In this document: positions 1 to 10,056 of the stretch, one piece after another
Layout: each line of letters starts with the position of its first letter
How positions within the stretch are numbered: position 1 is the stretch's first letter
Source of the DNA: Takakia lepidozioides
Lineage: Eukaryota; Streptophyta; Takakiopsida; Takakiales; Takakiaceae
DNA: 60,000 bases
Assembly: GCA_030704615.1 (NCBI GenBank)
Contig: CM060732.1
Location: 62,603,053-62,663,052, forward strand
Direction of reading: 5' to 3'
Position numbers and translations under genes: made by a program
Notes under the pieces: generated by a model
What the model was told of the DNA's origin: nothing
Seen by the model: the letters and a program-made list of their open reading frames with translations, nothing else
Databases searched by the model: none

Positions 1-435
1 CATTTTGGCCAAAAATGTGGTTCACATTGTTTTGATTTCGTGTTTGAGTCCTACATCTTCTCCCATTGCAAAATTAGTTATCCATCAAAACATGATCTTA
101 GGGCTGGAAGGAAGTGATGATTGGCACTGATCATCACTCAAATTGTTGTGTGCTTTTGTAGAGAAATTTTTATTTCGCCTAGAATTGTGAATTATATCGT
201 TTTGCTTTCGTGTTTCAGTCCTACCTTTTCCCGATTGAAACCAAAATCTTCAAGAAAATATGATGATCAGCGGCGATCATCAAATTTAGACCTTTTTCAG
301 GGTGGTACTTGTGAGATAGTAGAATTCCCATCAACAGTCACTCACTGTAGGAAATATGATGATTGCCGGCGATCATCACATTCTCATGTTTTGTGAATTG
401 ACATGTTGGAAATTGCATTGGTTTTGTGAGTTTAC
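1..435. repeat. Diverged ~170-bp tandem unit with GATGAT/ATCATC hairpins
   Basis: The stretch starting TCGTGTTTGAGTCCTAC at 38 recurs as TCGTGTTTCAGTCCTAC at 208, so two diverged units lie about 170 bp apart. Short inverted repeats of the form GATGAT-loop-ATCATC occur near 116-137, 262-281 and 357-377, the last two in very similar flanks. I see no convincing coding exon here. It may be the edge of a larger non-coding repeat running off the left end. Confidence 0.45.
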
Positions 436-1054
436 ATGTACACAAAATATGTGCTCATGGAGAGAAAACACTTGAGCGGTGTCCCTATCGACATGTGGTT
501 GGATCCTGCCAATGACCTAACCATGTACACAGCTGGGATTTTGAAGGACTGGAATCCTGCCCATTGCAGGGACTGCGGATGGTACCTCGACTACCCTCCT
601 GAGCACACAATGTTTCAAGAACTGCAAATGAAACATATGAACAACCTTGCGGAAATGCTGACGCCTCTCGATGATGACGAGTATCGGAGAAGAATAGCTG
701 CATTGGCCACGAAGGAGCATAGACTTCTTCATACATCTTTGGGTGACATGTTAGCCCGCATAATTGATTTGTATTATTAATACCAATTTTCTGAATCTCC
801 CTTGCAGGAAAGGCAGCTGTGGGTCTTCAGGAGCCTCCATGATGTGGGATGATTCCGTATTCGACAGCCCCCTGCCCAGTTTTTTGCTTCCTGTGTATAC
901 AGAAGAAATGGCACTTCACATGTCCGAGGCTCCATCACCTGATCCCATAATGTCCGCACGCGGGAGTAGACATCCCAGGTCCGGAGTTATGAAATTTTTG
1001 GACTTGGATGCAGATTATGCAGGGATATGTTATGATGAGTCCGAGTCAAATTGA
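436..1054 (+). CDS. Unrecognised protein-coding exon pair (hypothetical)
   Basis: An open stretch of 114 codons (436-780) has a coding-like composition and a Cys-x2-Cys in HCRDCGW. A second open stretch, up to 1054, ends with an acidic tail (FLDLDADYAGICYDESESN). Between them a GTGACATG donor (about 733) and a TTGCAG acceptor (about 808) could form an intron. That join gives a stop soon after in the expected frame, so the gene model is not settled and the exons may belong to a gene starting left of the window. I do not recognise the family and assign no function. Confidence 0.3.
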
Positions 1055-2850
1055 CCTTCAAAGTTCTATGTACTCTTTCTTCATCCTCATAAAAGTATTT
1101 TGACTTGTTGTGACAGTTCATTTGTCCCAATTACGACGGAATGACTAATTATAAAACACACATTCACAGGTTGACATGGCCCTACATGATATTGAAAAAC
1201 AAGAAATCCAACAAAGTTAGAAATTGCTTTCAGGGAAAAAACTACATCAATCCATCGCAGCGTTCGTACTCATTCCCCTTACATTCATCCATTCTACATT
1301 TATCCATCCTGCATTCATGAATCCTTCGCATTGTTTGCACTCATCCATGTTATATTCATCCATGCTACGTTCATCCATCCTACATTCATCCAATCGGTCG
1401 GCTGGATGTTAAAGATGTAGTCTACAATGACTGGAAAAAATAAATCATTCCGCGGAAATAGGCACCTACCTTCTGTCAGCGGTTATAGGTCCGTGCCTTT
1501 GGAAATGACGTGGCGTTAACCACGCTGGCGAGGACTGATGACGTGCCGTGACACCCGTGAACCAACGTGGCGAGAACTGCTGACGTGGCATGAGCATGGT
1601 TGTGCTCACGCGGATGCATCCCCCCCAAAACACCGAGGAATACCGGGACGGCTCGAATGAGCTGGCCCTAGCAAATATTGGGGAACGCCGACGTGGCCCG
1701 GAATACGTCGCCGGATGCAGGCAAAATTCCGGCCAGCGATTGCCTGACCTGGAGGAGCCTGGAAATTTCACAAAATCCCACATCCCAAACAAAATTTAGG
1801 GAATTTTTGGGAAATTCTTGGGCACGCTTGTGTAGTTCTTGGCGTATGAGCGACCAACCGTTGGAATTCCCAATTGAAGAAAAATTTGGGGTCCCAATTG
1901 GACCTCTACCATTTCCTTTGCAAATTCTCTTTTTGGACCCCCATTCCAGTCACATACAAAGCAACCCCCCCTTCATTTTGGCAGATTGGGGTGAAATTTG
2001 GTGTGAGGGTTTGGGATTGTGCACTTCACTAGAATATAGCACTTTTTCTCCGAGGAAAATTTGGGATCATGGATTTTTTGCTTGGTCAAACATGAACTTT
2101 TGCTTTGTTTTTTCCATTTTCCAAAAAATGCACCATCTTCAAATAGTATAATCTCCCAAACTACACGGTGGAATCTCCCCAAATTTGGGGGGGCTTGTGC
2201 ATTTGGTAGGTAGGAATAAGTTTGTACGGTTCATCTAGGTGGATGAACGTTGGTAGTCAGGTAGCTGCTGACATGTGAGGGTGGGTCCTGGAATTGTCCA
2301 AAACCCAAAAACTGCTCTAGTCCTTTAAGGGTTAAAGGGTGGATATAAGGGTTCATAACCTGTAGGCCACTAGTTCCGGATCAAAACAAATATAAAAGAA
2401 AAACAAAACCACATGTTCTCAACCGGATCCGGTTATCCGAGCTATTCATATCCGGCGACCTCCGGCAGATCCACATATATATATATCTGGGTTGGGATCT
2501 GCCGGGGGTTTAAGGCAGAATCAAATATCCGCCCAACACTGATGAAAACATCTCAATGTGTAGGGTAAGCAACCCACGCACCTGTCTCCACTTTTTGCAT
2601 CCTGTGCTTAGTAACCATTTACTCCCGACCTTCTGAACTTACGTTTCGATATGTGCTAACTAACTAGATTAACAGAAAGTTAATCGGATGGATTAAGTGC
2701 TAATGGACACACAATAAATGGATGAGAATCATTCACTTTTTGGAGCCCGCCAAGTTGAGCTTACATCCACTTTTCATTTTTCCTTCGAACTAAAGCTAGC
2801 GACGTGTAGTATGTTAGTAAAGGCGCGAGGTGATTAGTGAGTTGCTTAGC
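1055..2850. other. Non-coding stretch with simple repeats
   Basis: No supported gene. About 1277-1395 is a degenerate tandem of CATCCATxCTACATT-type units. About 1490-1600 repeats ACGTGGCG/TGACGTGG words and is GC-rich compared with its flanks. At 2462-2505 an inverted repeat (GGCAGATCC ... GGATCTGCC) encloses an AT dinucleotide run and could fold as a hairpin. Open frames here are short and show no recognisable motif. Confidence 0.5.
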
Positions 2851-3150
2851 AGTAAGTTGCTTAGATCGCTGGGAGAGGCTGCATTGAGAGTTGTTAGCGA
2901 CCTCGCAGAGAACAACCGTAGTGAAACCACCGCTATATTCTTTCGTACTAGAGAACAGGCTGTGTTCTGCCCTGTGCGCTGCCATAGGGCTTGCCCGTAA
3001 GTTGCTTAGATCGCTGGGAGAGGCTGCATTGAGAGTTGTTAGTGACCTCGCAGAGAACAACTGCAGTGAAACCACCGCTATATTCTTTCGTACTAGTGAA
3101 CGGGCCGCGTTGGCCGACTTTGCCCTGTGCGCGGCCATAGGGCTCGCCCG
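2851..3150. repeat. Tandem duplication, ~147-bp unit
   Basis: Two head-to-tail copies, starting at about 2851 and 2997, share long identical stretches (TAAGTTGCTTAGATCG, GAGAGGCTGCATTGAG, GTGAAACCACCGC). They differ by a few substitutions and a short insertion near 3105 in the second copy. A third, more diverged copy lies at 3500-3665 beyond a MITE. Open frames on both strands here come from the duplication and are not supported as genes. Confidence 0.8.
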
Positions 3151-3160
3151 TTCACTGGCG

Positions 3161-3424
3161 TTAAGAGCAGGTGTGGCGGATTCTCGCCGCTACATGGCGC
3201 AATATGATTGAGGTTCGATTATCCCATATCGATTGCCCAGATTCAGAGCCCCGGAGAAGATGTAAACGGGGCAAGCCTCAGGGGTAGGTGGGTGGGTTGA
3301 TGGCTGGTGACATGGGCCTCGGTGGTAGGTCAATCGGCCATCCCTGCCGATTCTGCCCTTGTTTGCCGATTCGGCCTGAGAATTAGGCCGAAAAAGTGGC
3401 AGAATCCGCCACACCTGCTTTTAA
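3161..3424. mobile_element. TTAA-flanked MITE-like element
   Basis: A 256-bp segment (3165-3420) is bounded by inverted repeats of about 23 bp: AGCAGGTGTGGCGGATTCT at the left, and its reverse complement AGAATCCGCCACACCTGCT at the right, with one or two mismatches further in. Both ends are immediately flanked by TTAA (3161-3164 and 3421-3424), which fits a 4-bp target duplication of the piggyBac type. There is no internal transposase, so it would be a non-autonomous element. The superfamily call rests only on TTAA and is uncertain. Confidence 0.7.
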
Positions 3425-3499
3425 CGAGCGCTAAGTTGTCCCTGCTAAGTTGTCCCTGGGACTTTTCCCCAAAGCGAGCGGCATGATGTACCAAATAGG

Positions 3500-3665
3500 T
3501 TGCTGGGGGGTGGCATTGATGAGAGTTGTTAAGGACCTCACAGAAATAACAAGGGTGTCATAACATCAGCAGGTCCTATCGTACACTGGTGAATGTACGT
3601 GTCTCTTTTCGGATCACCCGCACTGGTAAGTAATCTGCAGTGAAACCACTGCTGTATTCCTTAGC
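3500..3665. repeat. Diverged third copy of the 2851-3150 repeat
   Basis: GAGAGTTGTTAAGGACCTCACAG (about 3521) and GTGAAACCACTGCTGTATTC (about 3640) match the tandem unit at 2851-3150 with substitutions, and extra sequence lies between them. The MITE at 3161-3424 separates this copy from the other two. Confidence 0.6.
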
Positions 3666-5484
3666 ACAGCAAGGATCGACTATTTGCAGACTTTTTGGAG
3701 ATGGTGCCACAGCTGTTTGGCATACTACACGAAACCCAATGGGCTGGACACATGATTGTGCTAGACAGTGATGGGGCGATCAATGGATACCTGATAGAGG
3801 CTTGCATGTACAATTATCTGAAGCTAGCCATCCCCACGGTCTCAAAGAGCTTGTGTCGACCCAAGGGGAGGATTGGCTGGCTTGGCGAAGTAACGATACT
3901 CTATGCACAGTGTCTGGGCAGTTGTCAACCAGATAGATCAGGTTCCCAGTCGCTCAAGGAAATCGGCGTCCGTGGAAAGGGGCAAAGCATGGGGATTACT
4001 GGTTTTCACTTTGCGCATTGAGAGTAGGAGCATACCAATCCAACCACAAATTCTTTTGCACAAGTTTACCCTAGGGATATAGTAGCCCATGCTAGGAAAT
4101 GATGCAGCCCATCACCTTCTTGCTCAGACCTATTCTTAACAGCAATGCTACCACTTCCGTTGCTGAATGACTAGCCAGAGTTACTGGACACTGGGCGAAC
4201 CATATGTGTCACTCAATTAGGATGACACTGATGTTCTAGCTTAACTTGCCTTCAGAAAACTGCTGCACTTTAAGGATGACACCAAAAGGCATCAATCATG
4301 TCATCCATGACTTAGAATTAGTAACCCTGATACAGAGCTAATGCCAGAGATTTTCCCAAGAGACAGCAGTTGGTTCTAGGACATTTCACTATGCTTGGAA
4401 CTACAAAACTTGTCCCAAAACAAGCACATTCTTCAAGTGCTCTTACCTGATCACTTGTAAACCTGTAGGTGAGTTTCAAGAGAAAGCTCATACCATTGTT
4501 CAAGCTCTCATCCCCTCTCCTCAATTTCCACCTCATACATGCACAAAGTTGGGTAGGCAGCTCGATGGGCAAATATGCGAACAGTAGCCCTTCTGTTTGC
4601 CGTATCTCACCCTCCCAGCTCTGTTCCATTCGCCACAATCTGCTAGAGCTGGCTGAATTGGAGTACCGGTTGCGGTTCTCTTTCCACATGCGTGTTTGTG
4701 GTAGAATTGTGTTGAGCTTACCAGAGATCATCTTTAGTTGAGGCAGAGCTATTTCAGACCCCCCCACCCAACCCAAGGGGGGTTACATCCTGTGGGATCA
4801 ATGGTCACAAGGCTATGACATCTCAAAATCTCAGGGCATTACACTTTCTCACTCTTCCATCTTTTTCTTTTTCTCTCTACAGGACATGTGAAGTTTTAGT
4901 GAAAATGTGCCTCAGCCAAAGGGTTGAGGGTACCAACTTACTCTAAACTATGTCACTCGCATATTCACAGAAGCTTTTACTCCTTGATATGTCCGCACAG
5001 CTTGTTACAGGGGCCGGATGTGACACCTGGCAAACAAACAGAGTTACAACAGCAAATATCTGCTCGAACTGCAGGAATGTCAATGTCCGTCCTTGGTAAG
5101 CCCTACGACATCGAACCATCACTAGTAGGCAGTAAGCATCTGCATTATGGCGTAAGAAAAGAGACAGACAGACAGACAAGATTATGTGCATAGTCCTCCC
5201 TCTCCCCGGCCTGGCTCTACACGCTGGTATTAAAAAGACATACAACCAATGCACCAAGTTCGGTCTGCTAGATGAGTCCAAACCGGCTATATATTGCACC
5301 AAAACAACCAGAGAATTGCAGCTTGGTGAAGCAGAATAATGCAACATGGAAATCCGATTGAAAAACCTCAATGTCGATCGTGATGAAACCCTGTAAGACT
5401 TTATTTACAACATGTACAATGGGTGAACGTGCATATGATGTGAAGTTCCCAAAAAGGGGGGGGGAGGAACAAGAAACAAGAGAA
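3666..5484. other. No gene recognised
   Basis: Open frames exist on both strands (for example 3695-4021 plus and 4318-4776 minus), but none shows a known motif, a codon-like bias or a convincing exon structure. A GACA microsatellite lies at about 5162-5178 and a G-run at 5456-5463. Confidence 0.45.
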
Positions 5485-5600
5485 GAAAACAAAAAGCTAT
5501 AGTAAGCTACTCAGCTAGAGAAAAAAACAAAAGCTATAGTAAGCTACTCAACCAGCGACGAAAACAGAAGCTATAGTAAACTACTCAAGTAGAGCGACCC
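5485..5600 (-). repeat. Three 37-bp tandem repeats at the 3' end of the non-LTR element
   Basis: AAGCTATAGTAAGCTACTCA starts at 5494 and 5531, and recurs with one change at 5568, a period of 37 bp. On the minus strand these copies begin at the stop codon of the retroelement ORF (TGA at 5585-5587) and run downstream. They occupy the place where a poly(A) tail or other 3' terminal repeat would sit. Confidence 0.75.
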
Positions 5601-6199
5601 TCCCAACCAACAGCCTGGAGGAGATCAGGCAAGGAGATACGCAAAGTGTCAGGCAGAGGTGGAAGACGAGATGACGCGGAGCTAGCCACATCAGCCCGAT
5701 GCAAAATAGAGATGGCTTGTGCTCTCTGCAAAGCAACTGAAACACGTTGTCGATAGTAGGCGACAAGGACGGAGGCATGTGGGATGCCAGTGGACCCGCT
5801 CTTGGCTGCATGATGTGCATATGTCCGCATGAAATCGTCGAAGTGCCGGTGCAATGAGCCAAATATTTCGACCGCCAGTGGAAGAAATGTGTCGGTGGGG
5901 TGACGATCGTTGTAGTCGCGCTCCTTGGCCTGGGCTGCTACAATGGCTGCCGTGCCTGGTGTGGTAGCTGTGCGAGATAGCAGATCCGCTCGAGTGGGGT
6001 CGGCGAGAACGACATTTGCTAAGGTACGCAAACCATGTCTAGATAGGACGATGTCAACACGGCGGCGTGTAGAGTGGGACGTGAGCGTGGGTCGTAGATG
6101 TGGTTGCTCACGCAGTACATGATACCCTGTGGCCGGAGAAGGCATCTCGAAACTGAAGACAAAGTGAGCGCCTGACAAGGCGGTAAAGAACCTCTTCAA
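5585..6199 (-). pseudogene. Non-LTR element ORF, C-terminal region
   Basis: About 200 codons read through the region that follows the RT palm in these elements. Recognisable blocks are GLRTLANVVLADPTRADL, PLAVEIFGSLHRHFDDF and YYRQRVSVALQRAQAISILHRA, ending at a TGA followed by tandem repeats. In related plant elements as I remember them, these blocks lie several hundred residues after the RT start. Here they are only about 20 codons from it, which shows an internal deletion with a frame change near 6120-6150. No catalytic residues remain in this part. Confidence 0.65.
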
Positions 6200-7247
6200 C
6201 TGCGATAGGGCGGATGCCAGTACCTGAGGGTTTGCTCATAGCCAACAATCTAGAGGCCCCAAGGAGACGGGCCAATGGGGCAGGGATATGTCCAGCAGCA
6301 ATAAAGGAGCAAATCTGAAATAGCTGAGAGAAGCCACTAGCAGAGTCCTGTGGAGAGAAACAATCGCGTAAGTGCTCATACAGGAGACCGGAAGGACCTG
6401 CCGCTGCAAGATGGGGACTGCACGTGAAGGCCTGAGTGAAGACCTCCCGATCTAGCTTGAGATCCTGGTCTGGCTCGAAGTCCTCAACAAAAACCGGTAG
6501 AATATCCTGAGCTGATGGGTGAAGGGTTTCGAGGGCAGTGACAATATCCGGTGATGGAGGCGCTGGTGAGGAAGGTGCTAAAGCCTTGGCCGCGCGTGAG
6601 TACTCGCCAACGCGGCCTAACATGAGATTATGACGAAGTCGCTTGTGGGCCGATGAAGGTGGCTGCGTGGAGGAAGCGGGAGGGGCGCGTGCCGCAAGGG
6701 CTAGTGCCCGTAATTGATGCTCATCTTGCAGACTCTCCCAATCTCCAGATAAAAAACGGCGAAGACGGATGTGCGTCTCTCTGTGCCCTGACTGACCGCC
6801 ACGAGGGGGCAAAACCAAACACCACTGAGGAAATAACAAGAAAAAATACCATGCTGGTATATCATCAAGATCACGAGCCAGCCTGTCTAAGGGTAGACGG
6901 AGTGCCAGTTGGACCTCATGACGTAGTGCCACCGGAATTCTTGAATAAAGACGAGGCCTTGGCAGTCCTAGCTGAAATGCACCCAGAACATCTAGCGCTG
7001 AAAGCCAATGCCAAGCACATGCAGGAGGTGGCGCGTGCAAGACACTGGGCTGAAATGGAGAAGTACCATTTGTGTGGGACTGATGAAGAGCCGCACACGT
7101 GCGCTGGTGTCGCGCAAGCCCTCTGATGCACGCAAAAAGACGACCGCAAGTTGGGCACGGGGTACAGTCTGATGGGAGAGGCGCCTGCTGTTGGGGTAAG
7201 AGTGATGGGGTCGGCAATGCAGGCTGCACAACTGGAGAAGAAGGCAC
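6108..7247 (-). pseudogene. Non-LTR element ORF: C2HC zinc finger and start of reverse transcriptase
   Basis: Near the N-terminus lies a zinc finger, CPTCGRLFACIRGLARHQRTC in pattern (C-x2-C-x12-H-x4-C). The RT N-terminal part follows: AAGPSGLLYEHLRD, then RLLAMSKPSGTGIRPIAVEEVLYRLV, which correspond to the RT fingers (the GPSG and RPI blocks). After RDAFS the homologous sequence stops, so motifs A to E of the palm, including the FADD-type box, are absent and the product could not polymerise. A 157-codon plus-strand frame at 6653-7126 is only its shadow. Confidence 0.7.
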
Positions 7248-7292
7248 GTGGAGAGGCTCATGACCAAGAGGAGTTGGGCTGCCTTGAAGCCG

Positions 7293-8003
7293 CTACCGAG
7301 AATGGGATGGAGAACCTGGAGGAGAAGTGACTGGCATGGGACCTCGAACCCTACCTGAGAGGCGCAGCGGGGGAGGGCTCAATAGACACTGTGGGAGTTC
7401 TTCGGTCGGTGGGGCGCCAATGGAAGAACCTGGAATCAGCGGTGGAGAAGACCGTTGTGAAGATGACGACTCTTCTTGAACTTGGTGTCTGGAGCTTGGA
7501 CTCTGGTGTGCATCAGGAACATGTGAGCTAGGGGTAGGGGTACGTTGGCGTTGGGGTCTTCCAAGAGGAGCAAGTCTTCCAGTAGGAGTAGTTGCGGCTG
7601 TGTTCAACACCTCTCGTTGCTCTGGGGAACGAACTGCCAGGGATGGTGGAATAGGCAGTAAAGGGGTTGTGGTGAGGGCTGGAGTTGGCTGCCTGTACGG
7701 CGTCGGGGCTGAATGAGCTGGGGGACGAGCCGATCGAGGCCGCCTGACCGGCGTGGGGCCCACTGTTGCACAACGGCCGCTTGATCGCTTAGCGCTGCTA
7801 CCGCTGTCGCTACTGCCAACACCTCCACTAAGTTGGCGGCGCTGCAGGCCTTGCCAAGGTCTGGCGGCGACGCCGCTCATCGTACTTCTCGTGTCCACGC
7901 TCGTCAGACTCAAAAAGCCCCGTTGTTCACGTGTAGGAATTGCGTTGTCGAGCGCAGCGTCACGTTGGAGTAAGTAAGCAAGCAAGTCAAGTAGATCAGA
8001 TTT
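7293..8003 (-). pseudogene. Non-LTR element, Pro/Ser/Arg-rich N-terminal region
   Basis: A minus-strand frame of about 240 codons is rich in Pro, Ser, Thr and Arg. It ends just upstream of the zinc-finger segment in a different frame (the gap is about 45 bp), so a frameshift probably separates parts of one original ORF. The first residues of the frame, upstream of 8003, overlap a PSMD9-like exon read in another frame and do not belong to the element. No domain is recognisable in this region. Confidence 0.5.
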
Positions 8004-8135
8004 CCTGCAAGCACAGGACCGTCGGGTCTGCAAAGGCGGCCAATGATTCCATCCATCTCTCCTTCTATGGCCGTCCTCTTATCCATTAGAGTCATTGTCT
8101 CTGCCTTCACGTTTGCCCCCACCATCTTGCTCACT
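8004..8135 (-). pseudogene. First exon of a PSMD9-like proteasome assembly chaperone, cut off
   Basis: From an ATG at 8135 the minus strand reads MVGANVKAETMTLMDKRTAI, then EGEMDGIIGRL and GPVLAGNL. This matches my recollection of the N-terminal helix of plant PSMD9/Nas2 proteins (26S proteasome regulatory subunit 9, a base-assembly chaperone with a later PDZ domain), where GNL is followed by DSEGFPR. Here similarity ends after GNLI without a GT donor, and retroelement sequence begins. I find neither the remaining exons nor the PDZ domain in the window. It is either a gene broken by the insertion or a captured exon. Confidence 0.6.
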
Positions 8136-10056
8136 TTCCTGCCTGGAATACCGCGACTGTATTTCAACTCCCCACCATACTCCTGTATTCCCCCGCCTTT
8201 CTTCTCTGCAGCGTCACAACACCTGTTCCTGTCTCAACCTCGGAAAGGTCATCGAAGATAATAATACCAAGAAGGTTTGAGACTCCGTTGTCAAAATTTA
8301 CTACACTAAAAGAGATGTGTCGAGGACACTTGAAGGGCCCCTCTTTGCAACCCGCAAACCCAACTCCTCTCCTCTATCCATCTCACCAACCACCACACAC
8401 ACACACATTCTCTCTCTCTCTCTCTCTCCCTTAGTTGCTTCTCCTCCTCATGCCAAAACCCCTTCAAACGGGGTTTTCAGGGGACCCACAGGCAGATGAA
8501 CGATCTACATTTCAGCTCATTGGCCTTGGACGTTCATTCACAGGCATACTGTGCGTGGACAGAGATAGAATGAATGGTAGGAGTCTCCAAACACGCCAGA
8601 TGTGGATCACACAAGCATCTGCCGCTACTTAGAGAAATTCCTGCTTAAGGCCAGCGCAGCAGCGCAGAACTGGGCCTTTGCCTTCAAGTGTGCATCTTCA
8701 ACTGGGTCCCACTCTGGCTTTTCTCTGAATTTTCTTTCTTGGATTGCTTTCCGAAAACTCTATTGTGACATCTGTCTTGCGATCTCACTACCTTTCCACC
8801 GCGGGTGCCTGGATGTGGGTTTCCACGGGCAACAATTGAATTTCTTGTCCGCTTACTTATTCCATGGTTCAAGCGCAAAACAGCTGATGGAGCCAAATCA
8901 AATATGCTCAAGTGAGCGGTCACAGGGGCTTTGACTACGTCTCCTGCAAGACATTTGTAACATCCATCCGAAAAATCCAAGATTTTGAGAATTCTTCACT
9001 GCATCTTCCATTTCATCTCGCTGTTTGTCTCCAGTACATCCAGCTTCCAACGATGCCTCGGAAATAATAGGCAGCCAGTCAAGGTGGCAGACACGTATGA
9101 CAAAACTCATCTTGTCGTCCATGAATGTCGTAGCAGGCACTGGGCTTGTGGGTGATGGTGTTGGTGTAATTGCACGTTGCGGGTTGTTTTCTGGCACCAA
9201 TTGTGCAGAAGGGTAGTTCGACACTTTCTCCATGCTTTCGTGGTCTTGCCTTAACTCACCTCAGTTACTTGCCTTTCAAGTAGATCCGTTCGCACATTTG
9301 GGGAAGGTTGATCCTCAAGCTATCATGTTTTCTCATAGTCTAACCCCCTATGTTGTTTCCAGGGCCTTGGCTCTCGGTTGGACACTCTCTGCTGGACACT
9401 CTCTGCATAGCTTGGGTGCATTCCGTTAACTTATACTGGATGTAAGGGGGTCGTATTTGTAGGAAGCGAGGGAGAGTGACAGTGGGATTCCTCAAGAGGC
9501 TGCAGCTTCAAGAAACAGGGTCTGAGGCTGGCATATCAGGTCTTGAATTTAGGGTTAAGAGCAAGCTGTCTGTAGGAAATCCAAGGCTACTCTCAAAATC
9601 CGAATCTGGATTCAATAGCAGATCTATACAGATTGTGTGAAAACGGCCCTCCTCGGAAGACGATCAGACAAGAATTGCAAAGACAAAGTCATGGCTGCAG
9701 ACAGATGCTTTTTCCCTTGATTGTATGAGTGCATACATCCTACTAAGGCTTGAACGAGGAGATTTGTTCGTCACGTTCGGAATTCAACTGTCTAATGTTA
9801 CTCACCACAACTCTATTTCTAGATATTGAAGGCGGTGAGACTCTTGTCGAAGGCATCCGCAGGGTCAAGTTCCAGCATGTGGGCAGCTATGATGTCTGAA
9901 GACGTTGAGGTCGTTTTGTTACTCAGTGCAGGGAGCTACCAATGACCCGTCTTGTACTAACTCTTGGGACATCGTTCTGATGCTGCTGTCATAGTATCTC
10001 AGGGTACTCGCACAAGTTTCACCCGGGAGGAACAAGGGTGAGGGTTGCCTTCGAGC
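8136..10056. other. Intergenic; probable 5' flank and untranslated exons of the ATOS-like gene
   Basis: An AC then TC microsatellite lies at about 8392-8430. Open frames on the minus strand (8684-8980, 8898-9233) carry no recognisable motif. The stretch just before 10057 should contain the promoter and any 5' untranslated exons of the ATOS-like gene, but I cannot place a TATA box or transcription start with confidence. Confidence 0.4.

Larger units (their letters stand above)
5485..8003 (-). mobile_element. Zinc-finger/RT non-LTR retroelement, internally deleted
   Basis: Three consecutive minus-strand coding segments read, in order: a Pro/Ser/Arg-rich N-terminal region, a C2HC zinc finger plus the start of a reverse transcriptase domain, and the conserved C-terminal region of the same element class. 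The RT palm with its catalytic aspartates is missing. Tandem 37-bp repeats follow the stop codon. The upstream end abuts a PSMD9-like exon at about 8003. I see no clear target-site duplication, so the exact ends are estimates. Confidence 0.7.

Noticed and set aside
4318-4776. 152-codon minus-strand open frame as a gene
   Set aside because: No motif, composition like its neighbours in other frames, and an equally open plus-strand frame opposite.
6653-7126. 157-codon plus-strand open frame
   Set aside because: It lies antisense to the zinc-finger/RT segment, whose frame has recognisable motifs. This one has none.
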